Part shown: positions 1 through 12,297 of the stretch, one piece after another
How the letters are laid out: each line of letters starts with the position of its first letter
Numbering within the stretch: the first letter of the stretch is position 1
Assembly: GCA_954871525.1 (NCBI GenBank)
Contig: OX940868.1
Span: 16,530,556 to 16,594,555, forward strand
Reading direction: 5' to 3'
From: Parietaria judaica
Lineage: Eukaryota; Streptophyta; Magnoliopsida; Rosales; Urticaceae
Length of the DNA stretch: 64,000 nucleotides
Notes under the pieces: generated by a model
Database searches by the model: none
Seen by the model: only the letters and a program-made list of their open reading frames with translations
What the model was told of the DNA's origin: nothing
Program-made: the position numbers and the translations under genes

Positions 1-224
1 TTAAAAATATATAAAAGAAAAAGTTAAATTTTATAAAAGTAAACATGTAAAATAAATTTGAACATTTTATTTTTTTCAAATTCGAGGGAGACCACAACCA
101 ATTTGAGTTGGTTGTAGGTATGCCTTTAGGCTATACACTTGTGTATCACTGATTGTTGCCAAATGTAACATGTGAGAAAAAAGAAAAAAGAAAAAACACG
201 ATGTGTAAAAATGTAGCTAAGTTA

Positions 225-572
<348 letters not shown>

Positions 573-580
573 TTAGCCGT

Positions 581-583
<3 letters not shown>

Positions 584-611
<28 letters not shown>
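584..611. repeat. (GA)14 microsatellite in the GH9 promoter
   Basis: Uninterrupted GA/CT dinucleotide run about 45 bp upstream of the TATA box. GA/CT tracts are common in plant core promoters, and BPC/GAGA-binding proteins are known to bind such runs; a role here is only inferred. Confidence 0.9.
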
Positions 612-827
612 TTCACGGGCTTAACTGCGGGAAATCGAGACAAATTTGCTGTGGGGACACGAAGCAAACCTTTATCCATTTAATTGGGTAATGATAATTA
701 TAAACAAAAGAATAAAAAGAAAATGAACCAAAATGTGTCTAATTATCAGTGAAATTTCGATAACGTTAAAAGTATTAAGTCATGGAATTGGAAGCAGATA
801 GATACACGCAATATTACATATGACAAT

Positions 828-874
<47 letters not shown>

Positions 875-1099
875 GATTTTTCTAAGGTTTGTAGTCATTT
901 GTATTTCTTGGGTTTTAAAGATTTTTCCTTTAAATCATTATAAATTTTTTAATCTTAGGGATTAATTACGAAAGTAGGGTTTCTAAGGCTAGGAGAGATC
1001 ATATTTTGCTTGCTTTGAGTTTTGATTTTAGTCTTAACTTTGAAACGAAAAAAAGGGTTCATCGTTTTTCGCGTACATTTTCTTAATAAGATTCAAATA
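612..1099. other. Intergenic, upstream of the GH9 gene
   Basis: AT-rich sequence with no coding signal. It contains a perfect (TAA)n run at 827-873. It ends at the left target-site copy (GATTCAAATA, 1090-1099) of the MITE at 1100. Confidence 0.7.
827..873. repeat. (TAA)n trinucleotide microsatellite
   Basis: About 15 perfect tandem TAA units. A second, shorter (TAA)n run lies at 5705-5733. Confidence 0.95.
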
Positions 1100-1280
1100 A
1101 AGGTATTAAATTTCTCGAATATCCATCGGCATGCCCATCGAAAATCTTTTTTCGAGGATATACAATACGATATATCCATCAGCATATCCATCGATAAACC
1201 TATGAGATACCAATCGACAAGCGATATATCCGTAAAATGAAAAGTGCGAAACGATATCGGCAAGCGGTATTTAAAACCTT
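1100..1280 (+). mobile_element. 181-bp MITE, probably Mutator-type (copy A of three in the window)
   Basis: Bounded by a perfect 10-bp direct repeat GATTCAAATA (1090-1099 and 1281-1290). The ends form an imperfect terminal inverted repeat, AAGGTATTAAAT against AAGGTTTTAAAT. The interior is rich in ATCGAT/CATATCCATCG motifs. The TSD length fits Mutator-like elements (8-11 bp). It is non-coding. Diverged relatives lie at 15185-15385 (inverted) and 50205-50352. Confidence 0.75.
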
Positions 1281-1290
1281 GATTCAAATA

Positions 1291-4200
1291 ATCATCACCT
1301 AAGTGATTATTTTCTTTTGTTCTTTCTTAGGTTCCTATCACATTGCTATATTGCCGTTATAATTGGATAAAATGGTCACGTAATAACATCTCGTGTATCT
1401 TAAGATTTTGTCGCCATGCACGTAGCAATTTTCTTGGCAGAATTTTAGGTGGGTCGCAATCTAAGAGAATTGATTTCAACTGATACATCAAAATCAGCAA
1501 GAAAATGGACAATTTGAGTAAATTACGTGAGTTAATATTGGGGGTTAGGCATTGGATTCCACATTTCATGGCGCAATGTGGACGTGTTCTTGGGGATTTT
1601 ATATTAATTTTGTCTGCATTTATTGAACAAAAGTCACGGATGCGTATATAACTATTATAACATATATATATATATAAGAATGAGACAAAAGAATAAACTC
1701 CTTAAGCTAAAATGTCATTAATTGTTTTGTCTCAATTGGTAATCTGATGTCTCCGTTTATAAGAACGTTGTAGCAGAAAGGAAAATTTTGAAATTGAAAA
1801 GTGATGATAATTAATCGCGGTTATAGACTAAATGTTTGTTTGTCAGTAATTTCTAGTCAAGATGTGTTAATTTTTAAGAGTTCAATGTCAAAATCGAAGT
1901 AGAAAATAGAATATTGTATTTATTTTTAGCTCAGGGATGTAGGGGCTAAAAAAAAAAGAGCTTACCATTAAATGACATGTGGCATGGTATAATAATATTT
2001 ATACAATTCTACTATGTATTTAAATATTTTTCTACAAAATCATGCACATAAACATATTAATAATATAAACAATTACAAGTTGTATCACCAAAACATGTAT
2101 GGAGTGACATAGATTAGTACGAAAATAATAAAATATGATGAAAAATAAAGAGATATTTTTTGCTTAAGTACAAAATCGTGTATCAAGTGTTAATGCATGT
2201 TTACGATGTCTTTCTATTTAAACAACGATGATATCCAAAGACCATAAAACAATATCGAGTTCCAAATGTTTTCACTAAGAGTAGTTAAAGTCTTTTAAAT
2301 CATAGACATGCACATCTCTTGTTTTTTTTTTTCTCTCTTTTAATTTTTTTTTAATATAGTTAATGTTTTTAGAGTTAATCGTAGAATTATATATACGTGT
2401 CTTTCGTATAAGAGCTCTTATCGGGATATGGACGGAGTTGGACTTCGACACAATTTTGTAGCCTTTGAAGGTCGTCCTGTCTTAAAGAAATTGGCATGGG
2501 CATTTTATTAAAAACTTTGATACTTATACCACAACTATCCCTAAATAAAATTAGAGGAGAGTTTAGGGGTGCTATGTGTTAAATTAATACAAGCCAAGAA
2601 GCCTGCATGAGGCGTTTTATAAACAAATAAAAAAGCACTAACGCTCAACTATAATGTAATATTTCATGTGATTAAGTCGTGAGTCTCACGTGTTTAGTAA
2701 AAGCTTTAATTTCACTAGAAAAAGTGGGTAAAGAAATATTAGGTGTCGTTTTGATTTTTTTTTTTTTTTTTAATGGTCGTTTTGAATCTTGGAGCTTCTT
2801 ATTATATGAAAAAAAAACAAGCCTATCGAGGATTCTGGTTCATTCTGTAACGAACCCTTTTGAGGAAGGTGAGTTTGTAGGCCTGCAAACACTGAAATTG
2901 CACGGTCAAAGGCTATGAGATATGAGTTTTCTGAGAGCCAAAAACATGGTGAACGACGATGAGCTACGACTCGCGTAATATCATCACGTGAAACTTTGTG
3001 TATTAAAGTTAACGCCTAAATTAAAAAAAAAAAGCTTTTAAACTTTGTGTTTAAAAGGGCTTTAAAAGCACAGCAATATCATCCCTCAAAAAAAAAAAAA
3101 AAAACTGATGTGCTATGTAAAAAAAAAAGTAAAACCCTAAAACAGCTCCTTCTTAAAATAAAAAGCTGACGTGCTATGATAAATATTAACGTAAAGCCCT
3201 AAAACTGCTCTTTCTTAAAATAAAAAGATATTAACGTAATAAGATATTATTATTTATATGTATTTATAACGTAAAAAGACATTAACGTAATAAGATATAT
3301 ATCACATTAACGTAACAATTTTTGTGGAACTCTATAAATATGGTATACCACAGAAATCCACATCCATTTAATCTGGATTTTTTAGTTGTAAAAAATTTCC
3401 AAAAGAGAAAATTTTAGTTCTTACAAATTTGAAAAAATAGTTTCGAAAAATTTGGATATGTGAAGAAAAAAAATCCAAACCAATTTTTTTTGTCACGGAA
3501 CCAAAAAAAATTCGGAACCAAATTAAGAATATTTTTTTCATGTAACCAAAAAAAAATTGAAACCAATTTTTTTTTTTTTTTTTTGTTTCGAAACCAAATA
3601 TTCGGATTTTTTTCTTTCGAAACATAATATTCTAGTTCGATATATAAGCGGATTAGGAAAAATCGAAGCCAAAATTTGATGTTTGGTTCTTAAGCTAATA
3701 CTAACGATGTAGGCGCATTATCATTGTCCCGTCTTTGCTTTGCATCTCATAAAATTGTAGAAATTTTGAAAAGTTTGATAAAAAATGGCTATGTGAGAAA
3801 AAAATGTCCTGAATTCGGTTAAGAATTTTGTACGATTTTTTTTTGTCACATTTCAATATTATGTTTTTAATCTGAATCAAATATTTCGAATTTTATGGAG
3901 TGCTAAAAAATAATTATATAAATAATTAACTGTTCAAATAGTTTAAAAAATAAATAAAATACCCCGTGACAATTAATGATATGATGTGGCAAGGCCTCGT
4001 GGGCAGTCCAACCATGCCCACAAGACATTTGACTAACCGTCATCGGTCATCAAATAAAAGTTGAATGAAAATACATGTCAACTACTTGTAAATTAGATAC
4101 TAGTGTGGTCATTTTTAGAAGTTGATGACATGCAATGCAACCAACCCACTTAGATCTTGCGACAACCCTATTTATATTTTTTTCAACGTGAATCCTTCTA

Positions 4201-4319
4201 ATCTTAACATTTGGTTTATATATTTAGAGTACACTCGGTAGACTCACGAACGATCACCAAGCATGTAACTTTTTGTTTTTTCTTTTTTGATTCAAATTCA
4301 GATGTTCCAAAAGAGATTG
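1291..4319. other. Intergenic AT-rich region without recognised genes
   Basis: I see no supported gene. Contents: a short tandem duplication (3105-3227) and a low-complexity block (about 3410-3640) in which the words GAAACCAA and GGAACCAAA recur between A and T runs. That block resembles a decayed repeat, but I could find no clean ends. Several short open frames here lack codon structure. Confidence 0.6.
3105..3227 (+). repeat. Two-copy tandem duplication, about 61 bp per unit
   Basis: Unit 1 (3105-3165) and unit 2 (3166-3227) both start CTGAYGTGCTATG, carry CCCTAAAAC and end TTCTTAAAATAAAAAG. They differ mainly in the middle, where unit 2 has ATATTAACGTAA. The ATTAACGTAA word then recurs several more times up to 3315. 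Confidence 0.7.
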
Positions 4320-4328
4320 TAAAAGAAA

Positions 4329-5490
4329 GGGTTAATTGCGGCAAAAATACCCAACCTTTGTAAATATTCTTCGATAGGTACCCAAACTCAATAAATGTAG
4401 GCAAAAGTACCCAACGTCACACTTTTGTCGCCGACCAACTAACGCCGTTAGACACTGTCTACGTGGCCGTTAGGCTGTCTCATGTGGAATGGCACATGGC
4501 CAAAGGTTGGATACTCTTGCCGCCACGTGACCAAAAGTTAGGTACTTTTGCCGACACGTGGCATTTAAAAAAATATTTTTTTTAAAAAAAATTTCTTTCC
4601 CGTTAGCCAATATATTTTTATTCTTTTACGTATATCAAACATGATCAAGTAATTTCATAAAATATTTACTTATAAAAAAATTATGTTATTTTTTTAAATA
4701 ATCAAATAACTACTTAAATTTATTAGTTTTAATTTATTTAAAAAGAAACTCTTTCCCGTGGCACATATTTTTATTTTTTTACATATGTTAAATATAATAA
4801 ACTAATTTTATAAAATATGTTTTTATAAGAAAATAATTTTTCTTACAGGAATAATTTATAATTTTGGAATAGATTATATTAAAATTTTGAAACTAAAACA
4901 TTATTGTATATAATAACACGGGCATTTTAATATTAAAATTAAGGCATGATATGATTTTTGAGGACATATAACATATATGAAACTAAGGCATGATTAATAC
5001 AAATAATTGTATCAAATCCGGTTCAAGCTTAATTTAAACCGAAAGTTTGATGATTGGTCAAAATTATGTTTAACCTTATTATTTTTTGTTTTAAGTGAAA
5101 ATAATAAAAATAACATTTTTTAGTTTTTCTTTAACATATTCTTTTATAAGTACATCTTTTATAAAATTATTTGATCATGTTTGATATACGTTAAAAAAAA
5201 CATATTGGCTAACGGGAAAGAAAAAATTATAAAAAAATTGTTTTTTTTAATGCCATGCCATGTGGCGACAAAAGTACCCAACCTTTGGCCACGTGGCGGC
5301 AAAAGTACCCAACCTTTGGCCACGTGGCATTCCACATGAGACAGCCTAACGGCCACGTAGGTATCGTCTAACGACGTTAGTTGGTCGGCGAAAAAAATGT
5401 GACGTTGGGTATTTTTGCCTACGTTTATTGAGGTTGGGTACCTATTGGAGAATATTGACAAAAGTTGGGTATTTTTGCCGCAGTTAACCC
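4329..5490. mobile_element. Mutator-type foldback MITE, 1162 bp, with very long terminal inverted repeats
   Basis: Exact 9-bp TSD TAAAAGAAA at 4320-4328 and 5491-5499. Left end GGGTTAATTGCGGCAAAAA; the right end is its inverse with one change. The inverted repeat extends inward about 330 bp on each side (to roughly 4660 and 5160) with moderate divergence and includes several ACCCAACCTTTGG-type direct sub-repeats. The centre is AT-rich and has no transposase. The 9-bp TSD and long TIRs fit a non-autonomous Mutator-like element. The open frame at 5159-5548 is only the inverted repeat read through. Confidence 0.88.
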
Positions 5491-5499
5491 TAAAAGAAA

Positions 5500-6324
5500 T
5501 TGACATGACACATATTATCCAGTACTTCAATGGCTGAGATTTATTCATTTAGAAGAATAGAATGCAGTCACTTTCCGTAAACATGTGACTCACAAGTTCA
5601 TTAACAGAGGAATACAGGCCAAAGCGTCTTGCGTTGCAGGGCTACTCACTGGTTTGACTTGACTGCCACAGTGCCATCTTGCCAATGGCATCAAAGAATT
5701 ACAAAATAATAATAATAATAATAATAATAATAAGAAAAAGAGAATATATACATATGTAAACGTAATCTCCAATATATTGAGATATTTTAGTTTAAGAAAG
5801 AATTGTTATTATTGGCCAAGTTTATGTATGTAAATGGGCACACATGTGCGTCCTATGTAGTTTGAACCTTGAATTTCTTGGAAATGTATGCAATTGAGTT
5901 ACCACTATTTTAATTAAGTTTGGTTAGAGGCAAATGTATTAAAATTGTATTTTTATTTTTGAAACGGTATAATCTCAATTTTATTTCTTTCTAAATGCCG
6001 AGTGCCGACCCAATGAAATACAATTAAGGTTCCATTTTTACCATTGAACCAATTAAAAATTATGCTCATTTTACATTATATAGTCGTCAACAAAGATAAA
6101 ATGTGTCATTATATAATACTACGTCTCGTCAAGAGGCCTGTCTGGTTCCTGGACGCTCACGTGACTCTGCACCAGAATTGCATCAACTGATTTACATGAT
6201 GCGATGTAGTTTCAGTATGTTTCTATTCGCAATCTCGAAAGTCGAAACCAAATCTTTTACACATGACATAATGTGACCATGGAGCCACACACTCTACTTA
6301 TAATCATGTTTCTTTTCTTACTAA
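5500..6324. other. Intergenic, no gene seen
   Basis: AT-rich, with (TAA)n at 5705-5733 and no convincing coding or RNA signal. It ends at the host T that flanks the proposed Helitron terminus. Confidence 0.6.
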
Positions 6325-6336
6325 CTAGTAGAAAGG

Positions 6337-6355
6337 CACCGCGCTTCGCGCGGTG
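6337..6355 (-). other. Helitron 3'-terminal hairpin
   Basis: Perfect 8-bp inverted repeat CACCGCGC-TTC-GCGCGGTG in otherwise AT-rich DNA. On the minus strand it is followed after 12 nt by CTAG|T, as expected for a Helitron terminator. Confidence 0.75.
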
Positions 6356-8027
6356 TCTATAAAATATCGTTTATAATTTTGATGAAGAAATTTAATCCAT
6401 TATTATTTTCAAATATGAATTATAATAATAACGCATTAAATTTAAAATAATTTATTAAGAGTTATTATTAAAAATATTATTTAAAATGTGTGTTGTGATC
6501 GAATTACATACATAAAATGCATTTTTTTTGACGTACAACTATCATTTTTACATTTGTTTGAAAATATCAAACAAATCAGTTCATATGATTTTTTTTGTTG
6601 AAATTAGAAGGTTTTTTTATATTAATCCAATTAAATAGTGGATATGGCCCTGCATTTATAACAGCACTATAATTATCAAAATATAATAGTTTGTGATAAT
6701 TATATTAAAATAATATAATATTAATGTGTTGTAATTCCCTGCACAACAATGCACTCCTACATAGTCTACAATTACAACCGTTCCCTGTTAGTTTAGATTC
6801 GTATAATCATAATGTAGAAAGATAAAATAAATATAAACTTTGTAATTGATTTGATTTAGGCAAGTGAGCAAGCTTTGATATGTTTTTTTCGAACATGGAA
6901 AGAATTATCTCCAAAGACTCAATTGCTCAATTATATTATTGACTTAAACATATAAGTCTTTAAGTTATGATATTTATTTATTTGGTGCAGAAACTAAATA
7001 ATACCCAAATTTCATTAGTTAAATTTTAAACTTATATGTATGAGTCACTTAAATTATTTATGAAAAGCCTCTACATTTACTTTAATCAGTCACTCGTATA
7101 GAGTTTTTTATATTTAACTATATATTTCGTGCATTTTATTAATCTTACACTCAAAGATCGGGCACAAATGAACATCATAGATAAGAGGTTGAAATTTAAA
7201 ATTAAAACCCAGAGGCCAAAACCAATAAACAATTCACATACTGCAATTCTAGTATAATATACAAACGCGCGTACAATATATATATATATATATATAATGC
7301 ATAATAAACTATATATTTTTAAAGTATTTATAAAATAATTTACACACATAAATTACTTTTTTCTTACCAGAGGGCAGAGAAGAAAATAACCGACTTTATG
7401 TGTGTGTGACTCTCCCGTGGTCAGGATGTCATACAAACGTTGATCAATTTATGTGTGTAGACGATCGATAGTCCCAAACAACCTCCTTCATTCAATATTT
7501 TATATATTCTTTACTATGCAAAGTAAATGACATTCATAACCACCAGTACAAAAATATGAAAAACCTAACATGTTTATCAATTCTCTATATCACGGACTGA
7601 GAAAGTCAATCAACCAAATTTATCAAATTTGGCTTCATTAGCTTTAAAGCTTAAATAATTCATATAAGCCTTTTAACGGTGAAGCGCATATATTTTTATC
7701 CTACGACCTACAGACACTGAAGCAATATTGAAAACATAAGAAACAAAATATGTACCTGTATACTTTTTTTTGATACATTAATATCAATAATCAATATCAA
7801 GCCCTTTGATATTCTATTTGTGAATCAATGAAATCATCAATTCTTGGTATGAAGTATGAACCAATATAACTTTTAGCATTCTACAAATTAATGAACGTAC
7901 CAATTAACACTATTGATTTTCTGTAATTAAAATATTAAAAAAATATGTGCCAAAGGGTATGCATCATTGTGGCTAGCTTATTAAATTAACCTGCATTTAA
8001 AAGGACAATCGATTGTCTTTTGTAATT

Positions 8028-8294
8028 CTTGTATAGATTATGAAACGCATCATTCTTAATTGATTTATGAATGACCACTAAATTAATTTTTTTATTGAAA
8101 AATAAATGAGGCATAGCATAATTATTGGTCTTGTATAGATGAAACTTGAAACACATCATTCTTGTATAGATTATGAAACACATCATTCTAAATTGATTTA
8201 TGAATGAGCACTAAATTAATTTTTTTATTGAAAAATAAATGAGGCATAGCATAATTATTGGTCTTGTGAAGATGAAACTTGAAACACTTCATTC
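8028..8294 (+). repeat. 133-bp tandem duplication
   Basis: The stretch starting CTTGTATAGATTATGAAAC repeats with a 133-bp offset (second copy from 8161). There are only a few substitutions, including a shared TGAGGCATAGCATAATTATT core. A partial third unit is hinted at after 8290. It lies inside the proposed Helitron and is non-coding. Confidence 0.85.
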
Positions 8295-10227
8295 TTAGTT
8301 GATTTATAAATTCTAAGAAAAATCGATTTCTTGATGCTTTATTTGATTGTTTCATACTACTTGGTAGTTCTTCTAAGAAATTCAATTTCTCAATTGTTTT
8401 CTTTTATAATACATAGATTATTAAATAGTATGTTTTTATTTTTATTTTTGATAAATAGTGTGATTTTTTAATTAACTTTGTCATCATGCTTAACTATATA
8501 AAATAAAATAAAAAGTACTTATTAACTTATAAATTTTCATGAAAACATTCACTAATCTTACAAAAAAAGTACTTATTAAAAATTTTCATCTCTTATATTA
8601 ATCATTACAATCTCGTGAATGATTTAAAATTATTGAATTTTACTATGGATATAATTATTACATTTTTAGTCTATTTCCAAATTGAAAAATGAAGATTTTA
8701 ATATTCAACAAAAAATTACTAAATATTATTCGAATTTTGAACTTCAATACAAATTTTCTTTCATGAAAAAATAGTAAGGTATTGGAATTTAATAAGATAA
8801 AATGCAATGCAATTAATTAGAGAGAGGATGATTTTCTTTCAAGAAAAAAATTCTAAATTATGTGAAAATGAGAATGTGAAAATCCTTTGTTTATAAAATG
8901 GAACCACCTTACTCATTTGTGATTACACTATACTCTATAGTGTAATCAGAATATTTGTAGAAAAAAAATATATACTAAAGTCAAAATATTAATTGATCAA
9001 TAATTATATAAACTAACAAACACAATAAAATAGTCGATCAAGTTTAGATTCAATTAACAAATTTCAAAAGTCTGAGTAACTGAAGGAAAAAGTGTCATAA
9101 AATTAAAAATTGATTATATAAAAGCTATATATTTAGATTGATGATACATTGATTTTACATATAAAAATAAAAAATAAAAAAATAAAATTGAGTGAAATAG
9201 ATATTACAATACTTTCATCGTAATTTGCATGACACATTAACGAAAATCTATAACGTAAAATAATATACTTACTTACATTTTCTTTTACGCGCTTGATGCG
9301 GTGGCGATAAACCTTAGTCTTAAAATGTAGATAAGATATTTTGTACCACTTGAAGATACCTAACATTATATTTATATCTTTTTTTTTTAGAAGTGGCGTG
9401 ACACGTTGTGCATATATATAATACTTCTAAAAAAAAGTCTAGGTATTTCAAATTGTTTGTTGACCCGCAAAATAAAATAATTTCTTATGTATTAAAATAA
9501 GACACTAACAGTAAAAAAAAAAATAGAACACACAGTAAAAGGTAAATAATTTGTGATTGGCCGGAACAACAAAAGGCACAGAGGAGATGCCATGAAGAAG
9601 AGCACAAACTCGTTTTACTCCGATCAGTTGCCGCTGCACCGGCTTCCTCCCCTTCGAGTTTGTCGAAGAAAAAACATTAGAATACAATTAGAAACGATCC
9701 AAAAATGAAAGGCAGTAAACAAAGAGGAGATGCCATGAAGAAGTTATAGCTTGAAAATGACAATACAAATTATCATTGATACTAATTTTAGAACAACGGT
9801 TATTGATGCCAAACAAACAAAATTAAGGGAGAAAAAGATAGTAGAAGATAAAAAGTTTGAAAAACTTGCATTAAGATTTCATCTCATCTTCACAGCCACA
9901 CTCCATTAGCATATACCTCAAAAGTGTAATCCTCTATTAATGATTTTTTTTTCTTCATCTGTAGACAATTGTCATGTCAGTTTCAAGAAGAAGAATAATT
10001 AAAACACACACATCAGATTTCGGAAAATGAAAAAAATAAAATCATAAACCTCAAGTGCCATCTTGTTTACACTTCATCATTTATTTTTTTCATGGATCTT
10101 TGGTTCTTTGTTCACGTATGGTTATGAAGCCCATTAAAAAAAAAAATCTAAAGATGCAATGAATATTAGAATGTCTACGTACGTTTTTCAGTCAAACATT
10201 TCTCTCAACTAAACATCATTGCAACTT

Positions 10228-10635
10228 TCAAAAAATGCCATTGTGATGTGAATATTGTGGTGCAAGCTCTCTCGTCAGATATATTATCATTCTATTTTCT
10301 CGCAATTTTCGATCATGAACCCGGGTGAGGCTTCGGCGGAGGTGGTGGCAAAAAGAACAAAGCAATATAAAAAGCCTGAAATGAATCAATTTTATAAACA
10401 ATAAAAAATCCAGAAATGAATCGATATTTACCGAGAACGCGAAGAGAGGACGAAGAGCCGTTAAGATTGGAGTTGAGACCGAGACCGAAGGAGTAACTAT
10501 CAAATTATTACCAAACCTGCACACGGAAAGAAAAAGGAAAAGCTTCATGACCTTCAAAACTTGATGTCGCGACAGAGATGAGAGATTGCGAGTCAAACGA
10601 AGTAGCATCGGAGTCGTGGGTGTTGCCGGACACAT
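10228..10635 (-). pseudogene. Gene-like fragment carried in the Helitron
   Basis: Minus-strand open frame starting MCPATPTTPMLLRLTRNLSS, with base composition clearly richer in GC than its surroundings. Inside it is a plausible short intron: donor TCTCG|GTAAAT near 10434 and acceptor CATTTCAG|GCTTTT near 10377. Splicing would switch the frame into a proline-rich tail (LPPPPPKPHPGS) with an early stop. I do not recognise the parent gene. Its position near the Helitron 5' end suggests captured host sequence, but this is inferred. It could also be chance or a small orphan gene. Confidence 0.3.
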
Positions 10636-11193
10636 GACCCAACAGTGTCACAGAAAGAATCGGGAGATGAAGGTGTTTGGAAAGGATAGTTAGAGGTGAG
10701 AATAAAAAGAGAGGGGGACCACAATATTAAATGGTGATAATAAATTGACACCAAATGTTGACATTGATGAGAGTAAATGAATATTAAATGAAAGTGAGCT
10801 CAAGAGGTTATATGTATCAATGTATGAGCAGCCACATGAATACCACCTTATTTTTCATCCAAAGAAAAATATAAAATCTGAAAAAATTGGAATCATGGAT
10901 TCTTGATTTTGTGGTGTGACATGTCATCCTCTTGAGATTTTCCTTTTATATATATATAGATTAAGACCCAGTCAAACGATTGTACTTTTTTTTTTCTTTT
11001 TTACATAATTGATAGAAATAATATACGATTTTTAAACAGATATAATATTATTTTCGCTAATCAACCCGCGGAATTCCTAAATTAAACAACATAAATTTTC
11101 TACTTTGTAATTTCTAATCATATTAATTGTGTTTGTGTCGATCAAACTCGTATTCATTTGAAGTTGATGATAATGTTTTTTAAAGTTGATCGT

Positions 11194-11917
11194 TGTTGAG
11201 GTGAAAAATCATCCCGTAGTCACGAAGTTTCGGACGTCGTAGTTTCGAGTTTAGTTTACCTCAGAGCTCGGGTATTTCTGTTAAAGCTAGATCATATTGA
11301 AAGTGATTGATATTGTAATGAGTCGGCTGTTTTTTGGTGGGCTTTTGCATCAAAGTCTTATGTCTCTTGTTTGATAAAAAATGTAGTCATTTGTGCATGA
11401 GTTTTAGCCCTCTATTTATAGATAAATAATTTGAATTAGTCATCATATATAGGCTGTTACAATATGCGTTTGATTTCCTCATAATTGCCATAATGACGAG
11501 GCTGTAGTCGTGGGCGTAATCATCGTCATCAATCTCATAGAGTGTCGCTTGCGGTGTATTAATTGTTGCATGCTATCTATTCTTCGTCGTTCGTGTTTTG
11601 GCCTCGTCGATGAGATTGTGTCTCGTCACCGACTCAACCTACTGCTTCCTTCATATTGGCAATGAACTCTATTGATGAGGTTTCAACGATAAAATTTTGC
11701 ATGTTGTGGCGTGCTTCTTAACTGATGAAGCTTTTCGTCGCGTCCCTTCGTCGATGTCTTCCTTTTAAGCCTGTTTGACCAAGCACTTGACTTGTCATAT
11801 TGGGGGGGGGCATATTTTGGTGTAAGGCTTTTGTAATTATAACCCAATACAGTAAACGACAGAGATAGATTTCATTGTACGAGTAGAGATTGTCATAACC
11901 GAAATCGTACCTCAACA
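11194..11917 (-). mobile_element. Solo LTR, 724 bp
   Basis: Starts TGTTGAGGT, ends ACCTCAACA (perfect 9-bp terminal inversion, TG..CA), and is flanked by an exact 5-bp TSD ATCGT (11189-11193 and 11918-11922). A TATA box CTATAAATAG on the minus strand (plus-strand 11412-11421) followed by about 215 bp to the end gives a normal U3-R-U5 layout in minus orientation. No internal retroelement sequence remains, so this is the product of LTR-LTR recombination. A G10 run lies near 11802-11811. A relative of its U5 end is at 20164. Confidence 0.85.
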
Positions 11918-11922
11918 ATCGT

Positions 11923-12297
11923 GTCATATTTTGTGTTTATAACCACAATACTCTAATTAAAGATTTGGAGTTAAACCATATTCTCATTAATTCGTGCTTT
12001 GAACAGAAATGAAAATATTCAATCAGATACTTAAAAAAAGCACTCAATAAACATAGTCAAAACAGAGTCGAGATAACAAAAAATCAAAATCCTTGTATCA
12101 TTCAAAATTTGAAAGATGACGCAATCCATTGAAGAAGTATATACATATGAATGATATTTAATATCTTTATATTGTTCTATATAGTGTATAACATTTATGT
12201 TTTCTCTTCACAACCTTTTTTGTACCAATTCAAGCTTTGGATCATAAAAAGTTTTTCACTCTTCTGCTCTCTGATTCTCTCTAAGAACGGGACATAT
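11923..12297. other. Downstream region of D27
   Basis: AT-rich sequence between the solo LTR and the D27 stop codon. It probably includes the D27 3' untranslated region; no other feature is seen. Confidence 0.5.

Larger units (their letters stand above)
6325..10960 (-). mobile_element. Candidate non-autonomous Helitron, 4636 bp
   Basis: Read on the minus strand, the element starts TCTATATATATATAAAAGG at 10960 and ends CTAG at 6325. Twelve bases before that end is a GC-rich hairpin (6337-6355: 8-bp stem CACCGCGC/GCGCGGTG, loop of 3). It sits between host A (10961) and host T (6324), has no terminal inverted repeat and no TSD. These are the accepted hallmarks of Helitrons: 5'-TC, 3' hairpin plus CTRR, insertion into AT. 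No Rep/helicase frame is present, so it would be non-autonomous. It holds gene-like patches at 9505-9750 and 10228-10635 and a 133-bp tandem duplication. The termini are seen directly; pairing them as one element is inference. Confidence 0.65.

Noticed and set aside
5159..5548. 129-codon minus-strand open frame
   Set aside because: It is the right terminal inverted repeat of the Mutator MITE and runs across its end into flanking DNA.
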